This document shows positions 13,119-26,849 of a DNA stretch of 64,000 bases, in pieces; position 1 is the stretch's first letter; the number at the start of each line of letters is the position of its first letter. Location of the stretch: assembly GCF_009389715.1 (NCBI RefSeq), contig NC_052404.1, positions 12,267,756 to 12,331,755 on the forward strand. Reading direction: 5' to 3'. The DNA comes from Phoenix dactylifera (Eukaryota > Streptophyta > Magnoliopsida > Arecales > Arecaceae). The translations under genes were made by a program, and so were the position numbers. The notes under the pieces were generated by a model that was not told the DNA's origin, did no database searches, and saw nothing but the letters and a program-made list of their open reading frames with translations.

Positions 13119-13594
13119 TACCAACTCGTTTGGTTCGCATAAAAAGGAAGAAAAAAAAAGTGAGGTTAACAAAAAAGAGAGGAAAATACCTCATATTTGG
13201 TTAAAGTTTTTAAAGGATAAAGATGGAAAAGCAACTTTTTTTTTGTGTGTGTGTGTGTAAAAATTAGATTTCCGTATTTCATGAAAAAGAAAAATTCTTG
13301 TGGAGTATGGTAAAGTCCAATTTTTATTTGCTAAAAATTAAGATAACTTTTTTTTCAGAAATACTCTTAAGTTTTCAAATGACGAGACAAGATTTTTTTC
13401 TTTATTAAAGACACACAGATAGTTTATATAACTTTTTTTCAAAAAATATATGCTCAACCAAATATAAACATTCAGAATATACTTTTTTCTTATGGTCAAC
13501 CAAACATTCAAAAATTATTTTTTCAGATATAATATATCCAAACATTAATTTTTCTTTTTTATTAAAAAAATTCTGCGAATCAAATGAGTCCGGT
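13119..13594. mobile_element. Candidate AT-rich MITE
   Basis: The left end ACTCGTTTGGTTCGCA (13124-13139) is matched in inverted orientation by TGCGAATCAAATGAGT (13574-13589), 14 of 16 positions. The roughly 470 bp between are AT-rich and non-coding. No convincing target-site duplication was found, so the superfamily is open (Tourist-like or hAT-like). Confidence 0.5.
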
Positions 13595-14587
13595 ATTATT
13601 TTCATCATAGCTAGCTAGACTTGTTCATTCAAGGAGAAACCAAGATATCAGCAAACTCATTTGCTTCCGGTCGAAATAAAATACCAAGTATCCTTCAATT
13701 GGCAACAATGCAATTAATATAGCACAGCATACTCTTGCCCTACTTAATCTAGCTGATAATAAAAACCAAAGCAGGGAAATGGGCACATGAGATTCCATCA
13801 GATGACATGTAGAAAAGAAGTGGGTGGAGGTTCGTACGACTTCTGTAACCTAATAGTTCCCAAAAGTACGCGACGTTCCTCGAATAGGTTTACCTTTTCC
13901 ACTGCACAAGGGACACTGCAGAACAGTGCATGAGGTGAACGTTTCTTTCGATGTGATAGCAGGCATTCCAAACCCCCAACAACCTAACCCTAAACTTGGA
14001 ATAAAACGACCCACTTGGAGGAGCATTCAATGCACCAAAGAGCACACGGACTTGACCTCTCCAACGCATCGTCCTGGAAGCTGCCGGCCCTGGTTTTCCC
14101 TCCGAGACACCGAATCCATTCCAACCGAATCGGCTTTTCCTCGAAGCATCCACTTAAAATGGCAAGAAACGAGAGGCCCTGACGTGAAACAATCACGAAA
14201 ACGGCAAAACCACACTCCAACATCCAAGTTCGATAATCCAATATTAACTCGCCACCTCCAAAATTTAACTGCAAATAAATAAACTTATGTTTCAAAATCC
14301 TGAGAAAAATCATATATATAACACTTTTTTTTTAGTACACTACGATTATTTCTCTTTAATCCTGTGCCTAATTGAAACTAACATTCTACTAATCATCACT
14401 CTCTTTTTAATAGGACTTGGGACTCCTCTTCTAACCCGCCTCCAATTTCTATATATTGGAAATTTTATGTTGATATAGATATAATGTTTGTGTTTATATA
14501 CGCAATGTTCAAGTTTTTTAGTATAACGTTAGTGGTCCAAGAAAATTTTGAAATATATTCATATCAGGGATTAGTGGTCAACAAACC

Positions 14588-14868
14588 TATAAAAATTATA
14601 TAATATATATAAATAAATCTACCTCCTTCTATAAGCTTAAGTTTTTAGAAAAAGTGGTGATTTCAACGTGGTATCAGAACGGAGGTCCTGAGTTCGAATC
14701 CTGTCTCGGCATTCTTTAACCCTATTATTAAAAATTTCACATATTGGGCTCACCAATTAAAGAAAAGTCCGGCTCATATGTGGAAAAAAAGTGTAAGAAA
14801 ATATAAAATATATAAATAAATATATCTCATCCAATAATCTTAAGCTTTTAGGAAAAGTGGTGATTTCA
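14588..14868 (+). mobile_element. TRIM (miniature LTR retroelement) with PBS and PPT
   Basis: Two related AT-rich direct repeats of about 77 bp lie at about 14588-14665 and 14792-14868. Both end in AGTGGTGATTTCA. Three bases after the left copy is TGGTATCAGAAC (from 14669), close to the initiator-tRNA-Met primer binding site TGGTATCAGAGC used by many plant LTR elements. A purine tract GGAAAAAAAG precedes the right copy, which starts TGTAAG. Only about 126 bp separate the repeats and nothing is coded. The left boundary is uncertain by about 13 bp and no target duplication could be fixed. Confidence 0.7.
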
Positions 14869-15493
14869 ACAAGACCCATAATCCATGGATCATGGACTCC
14901 TAGTTTGGTTATCCATAGATATCCCCAAACTCCTTGAGTCTTCCAACTGAGTTCTCTTTGATCATACATACTTATTTTTTAATTTCACCACATCACTCTA
15001 TACTATATGATACACATCAAAGACAGTCACCATGTTCTTATTAGTGAATAACGAGTCTTCTAACTTCTCTCTTTTAGCAGAGTGGGTCTACTCTGCTCCT
15101 TTCTATCATAGAGTTGATCGGTGATCTCTTTCTTACTATCCAAAAATTGTTCTCTCCAATAAACGCAGGTTGATTGAAAAAAACCAAGTCACACGTTGAG
15201 TTCCCTACTAATACAAAAGAAACATCATATTTTGATTGGACTATAAGATCAATTTATAGCCTGCACCAATTTCCATACATTGGAATTATTTGCTTCCTAA
15301 ATTGAAGGAGTATATTAATGCTTTTTGGTAATATATCAATAACATTTATGATAATAGAAATACATTTTATTTTACCATGGAATCATATATTGACCGCACT
15401 ACAAGATTGTATTATCTACACTGATCATATAAGTTGCACGCAAAAAGGAATTGTAGAACTTTTTGTCCAAAAAAACATAATTCCAGTATTAGC

Positions 15494-15525
<32 letters not shown>

Positions 15526-16218
15526 AGATCTTATCGTATTAGCATATGTGTGTGTGTGTGTGTGTGTGTGTATCCATAAGATAAGGATAATTTGACAGGA
15601 TATAAGATTCTATTATTCACAGGATTTGATTATTATAAACTAAACTTATCTATTAGTACTATAAGATTGCATGATCTGCAATGACTCTCCTATATATATA
15701 TATATATAAGCACAATTGGCCTCCCCATGGTATGCCTATAATAAGACCTATGAAAACAAAGAACATAACATAAATGGGTTTACTCAAAAAATATAGGGGA
15801 ATATCTTCCAAGAGATGGGGGAAACATATCATTTTCTTGAGAAGGGCGAGAAATTCTATTAAAACTGTCTTCTAGTTCTACAACTGATATCACACAGCAT
15901 AATACCTAAATATCAAATAAATAACATAATTATATGGTAACCAAACACGAGATAAACGAAGGTGAGCAGGGGAAAAGAGGGAAAAAAACATTCTTTTAAA
16001 CTGTCCTCCAATTTTACCAAAATAATACTGTCCTTTAATTCTACAACTAGGATCACAAAGCTAAGTTTTAAAAAAACATGCAATGACATAAAAAGAACAT
16101 GGACCAGAACAAGGAAAACATTTCTAATTAAAGCTAGAGAGGGAGCTAGGGAGCATAAATGCTTTTTTTTTAATTTTTCGTTTCTTTTGATGAGGAAAAT
16201 GGTATGGGGAAGAGGAAC
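14869..16218. other. Spacer and AHL 3' flank with TA/TG microsatellites
   Basis: TA then TG tracts lie at about 15496-15526, a TG tract at about 15546-15571 and a TA tract at about 15692-15708. The rest is AT-rich. The 3' UTR of the minus-strand AHL gene lies next to 16218. No gene was seen. Confidence 0.5.
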
Positions 16219-17163
16219 TTAGTAGGATGACGGAGGACGAGAAGCCGAAGAAGCCCAAGCGCCGAATACGTCATGCGGCAGCTGACCGCTAGGCAGTAGA
16301 TTTGGCGGCAAATTATAGAGCGGCGGCAACGAGCTTGGGTCCACTCCCATCCCCCCATGCGACTGCTGCAACGACGAACCACCGTTAGCCCTCGGGCTTT
16401 GCTGCAGCGACACCCCCTCCGACCCCGGGGGGGCCGCCGCCGCCTCGGGCTCCTCGTCCCCCAAGGGCAGCCGCTCGTAGATGGCATTGGCGAACGTCGC
16501 CGCGATCACCATTACCGGCCCCGACGCGACCAGCTCCCCGACCACACTCCCTCCGACCATCTGCCCCTGCCTGCCAGCGAGGTATACGGTCAGACCCGAG
16601 GCCCCCGGCAGGGAGGGCGCTGGGAGGAACGCCCCCGAGAGGGAGAGGATCTCGAAGCGGCCGTGGAGGGTGACGATGGCCCCCGGGGGGGCTGCGGGTT
16701 GGCGGAGGGTCACGTTGGTCACGACGCCGCTGCCGCTGAGGATGGACATCCCGCGCTGACGACGGCGCGCGAAGACGGCGATGGCGTCCATGATGTCGGT
16801 CCCGCTGGCGATCTCGAGGACGTGGGAGCGGAGCGCGTTGGGGCTCTCCCTAGTGATGATAACAGGGGGCTTGGGCTTGTTCTTGGACCCAGGGGGGCGT
16901 CCGCGGGGGCGGCGGCCGGAGCCGGCATCGACGACTTCAAGGCCGGTGGCGGACAAGTGGTCGTCGGCATTGGTGACGGCTCGGCTGTCGTCTCCGTCGT
17001 TGTTGCTGGCGCTGCTGTTGGGGGTGGCGGGGAGGTTGGGTAGTCGGTCTTGCTGCTGCTGCTCGCGGCGGTGAGGGCTGAGGTGTGAGCTGTTGGGGTT
17101 GCGGAGATGGAGGGAAGGGGGGCCGGCGGCCGAGGAGGTGACCACCGGGTCGACCTCTCCCAT
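16219..17163 (-). CDS. AT-hook nuclear-localized (AHL) protein, type I
   Basis: This is an intronless DNA-binding protein of the AHL family, which binds AT-rich DNA in the nucleus and acts as a growth and development regulator, forming trimers through its PPC domain. From the ATG at 17163 it is 314 residues. The AT-hook core RRPRGRPPG is at about 84-92, followed by the conserved SKNKPKPP...[14 protein letters not shown] block. A PPC/DUF296 domain (about 112-232) contains [10 protein letters not shown] and ends in the typical hydrophobic [13 protein letters not shown]. The C-terminus is rich in G, S, P and Q. One AT-hook, the GRFEIL motif and no introns place it in the type-I clade. The usual family start (M-ANRWW...) is present upstream in frame, but the Met codon is CTG (17194-17196). 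No in-frame ATG exists upstream before a stop near 17320, so the start used here is the first available ATG. Confidence 0.93.
   Translation of the reverse strand: MGEVDPVVTSSAAGPPSLHLRNPNSSHLSPHRREQQQQDRLPNLPATPNSSASNNDGDDSRAVTNADDHLSATGLEVVDAGSGRRPRGRPPGSKNKPKPPVIITRESPNALRSHVLEIASGTDIMDAIAVFARRRQRGMSILSGSGVVTNVTLRQPAAPPGAIVTLHGRFEILSLSGAFLPAPSLPGASGLTVYLAGRQGQMVGGSVVGELVASGPVMVIAATFANAIYERLPLGDEEPEAAAAPPGSEGVSLQQSPRANGGSSLQQSHGGMGVDPSSLPPLYNLPPNLLPSGQLPHDVFGAWASSASRPPSSY

Positions 17164-19143
<1,980 letters not shown>

Positions 19144-19232
<89 letters not shown>
19144..19232. repeat. Compound (TA)n(CA)n microsatellite
   Basis: About 64 bp of TA repeats run directly into about 24 bp of CA repeats, ending 16 bp before the left LTR of the next element. 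Confidence 0.97.
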
Positions 19233-19248
19233 TCAAGTAAATTTAACT

Positions 19249-19837
19249 TGTTGCCACCAAATTCGGACTAAGATGGAAGTGCAGCCGAACGACCTTGAGA
19301 TCAGTTAGAGACGAGCAAAGCAGGCTGATTGAGGAATCAGGCACTGGTCTCCACCACTGGATGGCCTGCAAGAAGTCTACTTGTCGAAGGACCCTTCAAT
19401 ACTTAAGTCAGAATAACGAGTCACAATGTGAAAGAGAGATCTCAACAGAGGGCGATCTTTATGAGTGATAGTGAGTTCTTATTAGGCGCGTAACTCAAGT
19501 CTCATGGGTTGCCCCTTTATATAGAAGAGCCAGTCTTGTCATTGCTTGGGCCGATGTGATATGCAATGATGTCAGATAGCGGCCGGTGGTATGGCCGCGG
19601 TATCGGAGTCAGTCCGTGTGGGCAGAGTGTGACGTAGGTCTCACGCAGGACGTGAGGCAGCCATGACTGCGACTGCCAGGGCCGTCGGTTGTTAGGGATA
19701 TCAGCCTTAGTCGACGTGTGCTAATAGTTTCCCTCAGCTGGCAACATCTTGGTTGGAGCTAAAGTCGTTAACCTCAGTCCATGTTTGAGGTCAGGAGGTC
19801 GGTTTGGCTAAGATCAAGGTGTCCCATATTTTTTTCA
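19249..19837 (-). repeat. LTR (3' LTR in element sense) of the Tat-like element
   Basis: 589 bp. On the minus strand it starts TGAAAAAAATATGGG after a purine-rich PPT (19841-19856 plus coordinates) and contains a TATA-type box near 19514-19523. Confidence 0.8.
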
Positions 19838-20390
19838 TCACTTGCCCTCTACTTTTGAGGTCGAACTATATTCTGGTTTGGGCGATCGAAATCGAGTAGG
19901 TACCTCAATTGAGAGTGAGACCTTCATCAAGAAAGTTAAGCGCGTCGATCGGTTTTTTTCGAAGTGTCTCCGAATTCAGGCCATCTCGAAACATCATCAT
20001 TACGGGGCGACTCCAATATGCCATTAATGCAGTGATTCGACGAATCCTCCCATCGCACCCTAGAGGACCCGTGGCTCAATTTGTTCGGGCAAGGAGATCG
20101 ATGCTTCAATCGAGGTCGTCCGCTCCTTTATAAGGGCGTTTCTAACCTTCATGCTCTACCTTTTGCTCCATTTGCTCTTTTACCCGAGTGCCCAAATGTC
20201 TAAGCCCCTAAGTGGTGTTGTGGAGAAGTCCTCCATTTCTGGCTCCGATTTTCTTTGTGCTTCTCTGTTCCCAGCGGGTTTTCATTCCTTGGTTGTTGGG
20301 CCCTCCTCTTACTTTCTTTTTCTTTGCCTCTTCGTCCTTCTTTATCTTCTTCTTGTTCTTTTGCCTTTTCATCCTACTTTGTCTTTCTTA

Positions 20391-22100
20391 TTATGAACAA
20401 GCACAAGGCTGATGCCTCGGAAGGGAAATGGTTATTGGGCTACTTTTTTCTGGCTCGACACTCGTTAACTCCGGCTGAGCCCGAGGTCCAATCGGGCTTT
20501 GATCGCGAGGTGTTCGTCCTCACAGAAGAGGAGATGGACCTTGCCCAAGCCTAGCACTTTGTTTCCCTTGAGTTTGTCTTCAAGCTCGCCAATCCAAATG
20601 ACTGGGTTACCCAATCTCCTCCTAACCGGCTTGGCCTGTATGAGGAGACTCTAAAGACCAGGCTAAGATTACCTCTTCATCCTTTCTTTGTTCAGCTGAT
20701 GAGGACCTACAACCTTGTCCAAACCCAATTGGGTTGGAACTCCTGGCGGGTTCTTGATAGTTTTCTATCTTTTTGTTTTCTTTGGGGCTTACAGGCCTTG
20801 ATTTTCCTCTTCTGAAGGTGTTTTACTCTAAAGAAGCACCCTTAGGACAGTGGCTGGTGGTACTTTTCTCCTCGAAAAGATTGCCAGCTAAACCAATATG
20901 CTTCCTTTTCCACCCATGGATGGAAAGGGAGGTTCTTCTTTATCCACTCTGAGTAGCCGTGGGGGTTCGAGACAACATGTAGGGCACCCCGGACCGACTG
21001 GAGTCGGCCCCCAAAGTTATCTGGTGATGATCAAAGGGCCATGGATAGGCTTCTAAAATCTCGATCCAAGGCGCCTGCCTTGCCGGAGCTGCTATTTAAG
21101 GAAAGTTTAATTAACGTCTGTCTGCGCATGGCCAACCCTCTGGGTAAGCTCCTCTTGAACTCTCCCTTTATGACCTTGTTGTATTCCTTCTTGACTTCGC
21201 CTTTGGTTTCGCAGTTCTCACTGGCATGAAATTTGATCCTTCGTAGGTTCATGAGAGGAGGGTGAAGAAGAGGTCGGCAGTGATCAAAGGGGATGAGGCT
21301 CCTCGGAAGGAAAGGCAGAATGGGAAGTCTTCTTTGGTTGTTGCCGTCGAAACCGCTATGGAGGTTGGGGCCCCTTAGAAGAAAAGGCTGATGGAGGAAT
21401 CTTCCTCAGCCGCCTCCGATGAAGCCACCATCGAGGTTCCCCCCGAGGCTCTAATTCCCAAGGTCTGTGGCCTGGCTCGATCTAGTCCGAGCTTGTCCAC
21501 CTGCCAGGAGCACCCTCCTGCCTTGGGTCGCGCTCCTAGGTTTTACTCTTTGCGGTGGTCTGTCCGGGAGTCAGCTCAGCTCGGGCAAGCCTCGAGGTGG
21601 CGATGGAGTTGGTCGAGGCCATGCAGCTTCCAGCCAACACGAAGACCATATACTCTGCTGGCCTCAATGAGTTTATCAACGATGCCTACACTAAGGTCAT
21701 TCAGGTAGGTTATTGACCCGCAAACTTTCATATGGTTTTTTACTTTGGTTACTGATTCTTATTTTCCTCTCCAACATACCCATGTGGTCAGCGAGACGCT
21801 GCGGTTGATTGAGAAGTTCACGAAGCATATTTTGACACTTGAGGGGCAATAGAAAGTTGTCGTAGAGAAGGCCCAGCTGGCCAAGGCAAAGACCATGGCG
21901 GCCAAGGCGAAGGCCAAGTCGGCCGAGGATGATCTAGGTTGGTGGAAGCCTACACCTCGGCCACGTGGACCGAGGAGGAGGTGAAGGAGGCCTTGCTGTC
22001 CGCAACTAGAAAATCCCTCAAAGCCGCCAATTTGAGAGTGGCAGATCTTTTTGCAAAACTGGCCTAGGCCGAGTAGAGGGCCCGAGAGGCTGAATAGCAA
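20391..22100 (+). pseudogene. Putative gypsy-type extra ORF (PF04195-like), decayed
   Basis: Plus-strand reading gives RHSLTPAEPEVQSGFDREVF, then LPLHPFFVQLMRTYNLVQTQ and LGWNSWRVLDSFLSFCFLWG. These resemble the plant putative gypsy-type transposon domain (Pfam PF04195), usually read as LPLHPFF..L...YNL...QL.PNSWR. A lysine/alanine-rich, probably coiled-coil part follows (AKAKTMAAKAKAKSAEDD, about 21880-21930). Several stops interrupt it (for example TAG near 20551). It is antisense to the gag of the same element. Confidence 0.7.
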
Positions 22101-22270
22101 GCCAACAAGGCGAACCGATGAGTCGCCGAGGCCAATGAGCGGGCCCTTCGTGCCAACATGAGGGTCACGAAAGTAGTTGAAGAGTATCGCTCTTTAGAGG
22201 AGTTGCGAGAGGAGGCCTCGGTCATGGTGGAAGTGGCAGTACTTCTAGCAACTCTGAGTCATTAAGCCCT

Positions 22271-23372
22271 TCATCGGATGCAGAGGGCGCAGGTTGCCTC
22301 GACCCTCAATCTCCATGAGGATTTGGGCCCTCGGGGCGTTGAGAGGGATATATCTCTCAAACTTTCGAGGAGGGCTCTTGGGTCATTGCAGGCCCCTCTC
22401 GTGTTGAGGTGAGATACGCCTCGACTCTCTTCGCTTCCTGCATCCCCTCTTGCTTCCTTGGGGGGTCTCCTACTGGTTGACTCACGGCGGAAGGTCATGA
22501 CTTCCTCAACGTGGGCATATTTGTTAGCCCACGCCATCATTTTGGCAAAGTCGTCGGGGAATCACTTTCCTAGGGAGAAAAGGAAGCTCGATGGCTGCAG
22601 GCCATACTTCATTGCAGACATTGCTACTGACTGGTCTAGGTAGCGGACCTCTAACATCACTGCGTTGAAGCGGGTGACATATTTCCTAAGAGATTCCTCT
22701 CCCCTTGCTCGATGTCGAGTTGTGCATCCGAGCTGCGACGACGTCTTCAGTTGGAGACGAAGCGTGCTACGAAGATGTAGGCGAGCTACCGGACAGAGTG
22801 GATGGATTTAGGCTGAAGCTTGGAGAACAAGAACCTAGCCGCGTTGCAAAAGGTCCCAGGAAATGCCTTGCAAAAAATGGCGTCGGTGGTTTCGTACGGC
22901 ATTATGAGATCCTTGAAGCTCTTAAGGTGATCCAAGAGGTTCGAGGTGCCATCATATGGTTCTACTTGCGGCATCTTGAACTGATGTAGGATTGGTTCTT
23001 CCATGGTCTCTCAGAAAAAGGGAGCTTCGAGGAGAAGTTCAGATTGTTGCTCGCCTTTGGAGCATGTCCTTTGAGGGTTTGAATTTGTCCGCCCATTTTC
23101 TTGATTCTCCTATCGAGGTCAACTTCCTGCTGGGGAGGGAGCTCCACGAGGCGAATAGATGAGAGGCTCTGAACGAAATCCTCGCTATAATGAGGACTTG
23201 GAGTGTATTGTTTTCCATTTTGGCTAGGAGCAATCCACCGAATGTGTCGACTCTGACGAGATCGTTCCCGATCTTGGGAGTAGTGGCTGACCATGCGAAT
23301 GCGGTGCATCAGTGAGTGAGAGTGGGGGCTGGGTTGGCCAAATTCCGGCCAAGCCTTCTTTGGTCGCGCCAT
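22271..23372 (-). pseudogene. Gypsy gag remnant
   Basis: Minus-strand reading gives MPQVEPYDGTSNLLDHLKSF, then PYETTDAIFCKAFPGTFCNA and, after frame changes, ESLRKYVTRFNAVMLEVRYL, MMAWANKYAHVEEV and a charged tail. This order matches the plant retrotransposon gag domain (Pfam PF03732 type: EPYDG, DHL.SFK, AF...AR, YV.RFN, A.KY...E). Frameshifts and stops make it non-functional. Its orientation defines the sense of the host element. Confidence 0.75.
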
Positions 23373-23610
23373 TGCTTATTGCAGGTCCTACACCGCCGTG
23401 GTTAATGATTGCACCTGTTGAGTGAGTAGGTCGAACTACTCCTTGTTTCCAGGAGTTTGGGGCTCTGCAATGACCCTCGAGAAGTTGGAACGCGACGTTG
23501 CGAAGCAGGCGATGCACCGCGGGTTTCTCGCTATCTTATGCTGGTTGTCTCTTCCTCCAATTGAAGTTGATGTAGTTGAGGGTTTGGCCCTTCTTCTAGT
23601 GCCAATCAGT

Positions 23611-24217
23611 TGTAGTCGAATCTAGATCGAGGTGGGAGTGCAGCTCAGACGACCCTGAGATCAGTTGGAGGCCGGCTGAGCGGGCCGGTTTAGGCGTTAG
23701 ACACTAGTCTCCTCCACTAGGTGGGCTGCAAGAAGTTTACTTACCGGAGAATTTCCGGCGGAGAACCCTCCGATGCCTAAGTCAGAATAACGAGGCAACA
23801 GTATGGAAGGGAGAGATCTTAGTAGAGGATAGTCTTCGTAGGTGATAGTGAGTGTTTATTATATGTATACCTCAAGTCCTCCGGGTTGCTTCCTTTATAT
23901 AGAGGAGCCAGTCTTGTTGTTACCTAAGTCGACGTGACGTGCAATGATATCGGCAATGGCTGGTTGTACGGCCGCGACGCGGTGATTAGTCCGCATGGGC
24001 AGAGTGCGATGCATGTCTGATATGGGATGTGGGGCTATGACGACTGCAAATTGCTAGGGCTGACGATTGTTTGGATTGTCAGCTCTCGTCGATCCGTGCT
24101 GATGATTCTGATCGGTTGAAGATGCAACGGTTAGAGCTAAAGTCGTTTATCTTGATTTATGTTTAAGATCAAGAGGGTTGGTCTAGCTTGAAGTTGAGGT
24201 GTCATGTATTTTTTCCA
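23611..24217 (-). repeat. LTR (5' LTR in element sense) of the Tat-like element
   Basis: 607 bp. On the minus strand it starts TGGAAAAAATACATGACACC and is followed by the PBS-like site at 23605-23586. No matching target duplication was found at the outer ends. Confidence 0.8.
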
Positions 24218-26849
24218 ATAGAATTTGGATCATGCGAATGTATTTTATTGGCTTATAAATATTGGCCGTCGGGCTGTATTGTGTTATAAATGGTATTCCA
24301 TTGGGTTACGCACGTCTAGCAGTATTCTATGATATTTTGACTTGATTAAAATCTGATCCAAACCATACGCGATTTTGAAATGCTCATGAAATTGAAGGGA
24401 TTGTACAGAAAACTATTTGGGCGATATCTCTAGTGTCATTAACTCAACATTGACAGGTCCCTATTGGAGGTTGTACCCCTTCACGAATCGAGCCGTGCCG
24501 GGGCAGCACCCAGTTCCGGAAGGAGGAAGCTGTACCGACCCCACCCTACGTGTCGGAAGCGCAGCTGGTACCTAACCTTGAATTGGCCCTCTCATGAGTT
24601 GACAGCTTGATTTGATGTGAAGGCACTTGGCTTTACGGTTGGTTGGCCCAGAGATCGTCCTGGCCATCGAACTGCCACAGGAACCTCAGGCCCTGGATCG
24701 CGTTTTAGGTGGCGCGTGGCATCCATGGGCGAGAGGACATGACTGTGCCCTGCACCGGTTCCAATCTCGGTACTTGTGGCTTTAGAGTGGTCCGGTGGCA
24801 AGTACTCAAAAAAAAAAAAAATGCCCATCGCTTCACATGGGTTTCGGAAGAAGCAGCGAGGCACAGTAAATGATATAAATTAATTAAAGCTGCACCACCA
24901 AAGCATTGAGCCAGATCTTAATTAGATGCCTGGGGTGGCATCCATCATCCCCCCAACCTAATCCAACAAAAAGAAAAAAAAAAAATCTAAAAAAAATATT
25001 TTTATTATTTTTTAGTAGCTGAACGTGCGCCGATTATAATACTTGTAATTAGATTTGAATAGACTTAAACTTATAGTCTGATAAAAACTTAAATGGAGAG
25101 AGAGTATGTGAGGGCTAGGCATATGAGAGGGCTAGGCGTATGTTTAATTTTATATCGATTATTTGCAAAAAAAATTTTAAATATTTATATAGAATTAAAA
25201 AATTTTAAAAAATATTTTTTCAATAAATTTTTGGCCGAGTTCTTAGATTATGATAATTATTGCACAGCCATCTATGGCCATTCTATAGATGCGGCGGCGT
25301 AGATTTTTTTAGAGCACGTGGCACCATGAAGCAATGTAGCGTATGCCAAGCACTCCAAAACCGTATCATGGATTTCTTTCCTTAACCCGGGTCAAGGGGC
25401 TTGCAGCTGCAGGAATACAGCCGGATTTGCAAGCTTGGACGTTTTAACTTGTACCAATCAGTACTGGTGAAAAAGAAAGAAAAAGAAAAGATCGTCTCCA
25501 GCCTTTCCCCCTATGATGACTATTTTCTGAGTCAATAGTCATTTATTTGTGCATCGTGTTGCACTCGCTAATGCATTAAATATATAAGCTTATAAACAAA
25601 GTATTAAGTTGTCAGATTTGCATTAAAATGGGAAGCAGGATATGATTCAGCAATAAATTGTCAGTTTATTTTAATTAAAACATAATGCTTTTCAGCAATA
25701 AATTTGTGATCTAAGTGATATAAATTTGAAATATGAAAATGATCTTACTGCATGAGAGGTTAAGATTGTGCATAGCCGATCCCCCCTCCTATGAAACATT
25801 CTTTTTATTTACTTTTATATGTGGCATATGAAAGGCTTCAAATCTGATATGCAAGTTGATACTGCCATTTTTTGCATGATAAATCTTCCATACTTTCTTG
25901 TATGTACATCACATGTGCCAAACAAATATAGTCGAATGTGGAACCACAATCATAGCTAGCTTAATTAGTTTTTTTTTTCTTTTTTCTTGCAGAGTAGTAG
26001 TTCTGAGCTCCTGCACTAGGCTTCTCCCATCACATTATGCTATGCTGCCTGGTGTGAGCTTAGAAAAGCTGTACAAGGCATTCATGGTTGCCTCATAAAC
26101 CAATATATGCAGAAGAATCTCAGAACCAGCAGCAACCACACTAAATTTGGTAGGCACAAGATGGCGATCGCGTCCGGCTGCAATGTTCCCATGCAGACTG
26201 GGAACATTGCCTTATAAAGGGTATTGCCTGTCTGAAGGGACGGCAGGCCTTGGGTTTCGGTGTGGCTCCACATGCAGACTGGGAGAAATTCCCGAGGCGA
26301 TGAATGGGGGACAGACGGATCGGATCAACTGCACGCCCACTCCACCGGCTTATAAAGACTAAATTCTATGCACCTCCCCTGTTTGCTTCTTTTTATTATT
26401 TGCTTCTCCGGAGTTTGATTGAAGACACACCTACCTCTAAAGTTGAGGCACCCATTGGCACAAATTATAGAACAAAAATTCATATAGGGCGGCACCAGAG
26501 AAAGAAATATGGAACAGGTTTTCTATTTTGCTATATGTCCTTAGTGCCCATCTTAAAGAAGAAACTAAAAAATCAGAAACTTTTTCTACTAATAGAGTCG
26601 TCAATTCCATGTTTGGAATAAAAACCAAAGAAGAAAAAAAAATCACGTGTGGCATCCTCTCTCTTCCTTATCAAGCCTCTCCATCGGCCTTTTTCCTCGT
26701 CAAGCCATCTCACCTATTCACAAAGTCTTCCTTCTTCTTTTTAAGTCACTTTTTCCTCCTCTAAATCTCTCTCACTTTTTCAAGATCTTTGCACTTAAAA
26801 GTTTAAAAAATCTAAGAAATGAGATGTATATATTTTCTTACATTGAATA
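24218..26849. other. Intergenic spacer
   Basis: Mostly AT-rich with poly(A) runs near 24808 and 24968. A perfect 12-bp inverted repeat with a 7-nt loop lies at 26180-26210. A minus-strand open stretch at 24592-24864 has no recognised motif. No gene assigned. Confidence 0.45.

Larger units (their letters stand above)
19249..24217 (-). mobile_element. Pol-less Ty3/gypsy element, Tat-like, with gag and antisense extra ORF
   Basis: Diverged LTRs lie at 19249-19837 and 23611-24217. They share many blocks, for example ATGCCTAAGTCAGAATAACG in the right copy and a near match on the left. The element reads on the minus strand: each LTR has a minus-strand TATATAAAGG-type box (about 19514-19523 and 23892-23901), a PBS-like TTGGCACTAGAAGAAGGGCC lies just inside the right LTR (23605-23586, minus), and a purine tract precedes the left LTR. 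Gag is on the minus strand; a second, convergent ORF region is on the plus strand. No protease, reverse transcriptase or integrase is visible. LTR divergence and many stops indicate an old, non-autonomous copy. Tat-lineage elements are known to carry extra antisense ORFs. The lineage call is by architecture only. Confidence 0.75.

Noticed and set aside
14669-14712. tRNA-like sequence with a TTCGAATCC box
   Set aside because: No cloverleaf or acceptor stem; position right after an LTR end fits a retroelement PBS region.
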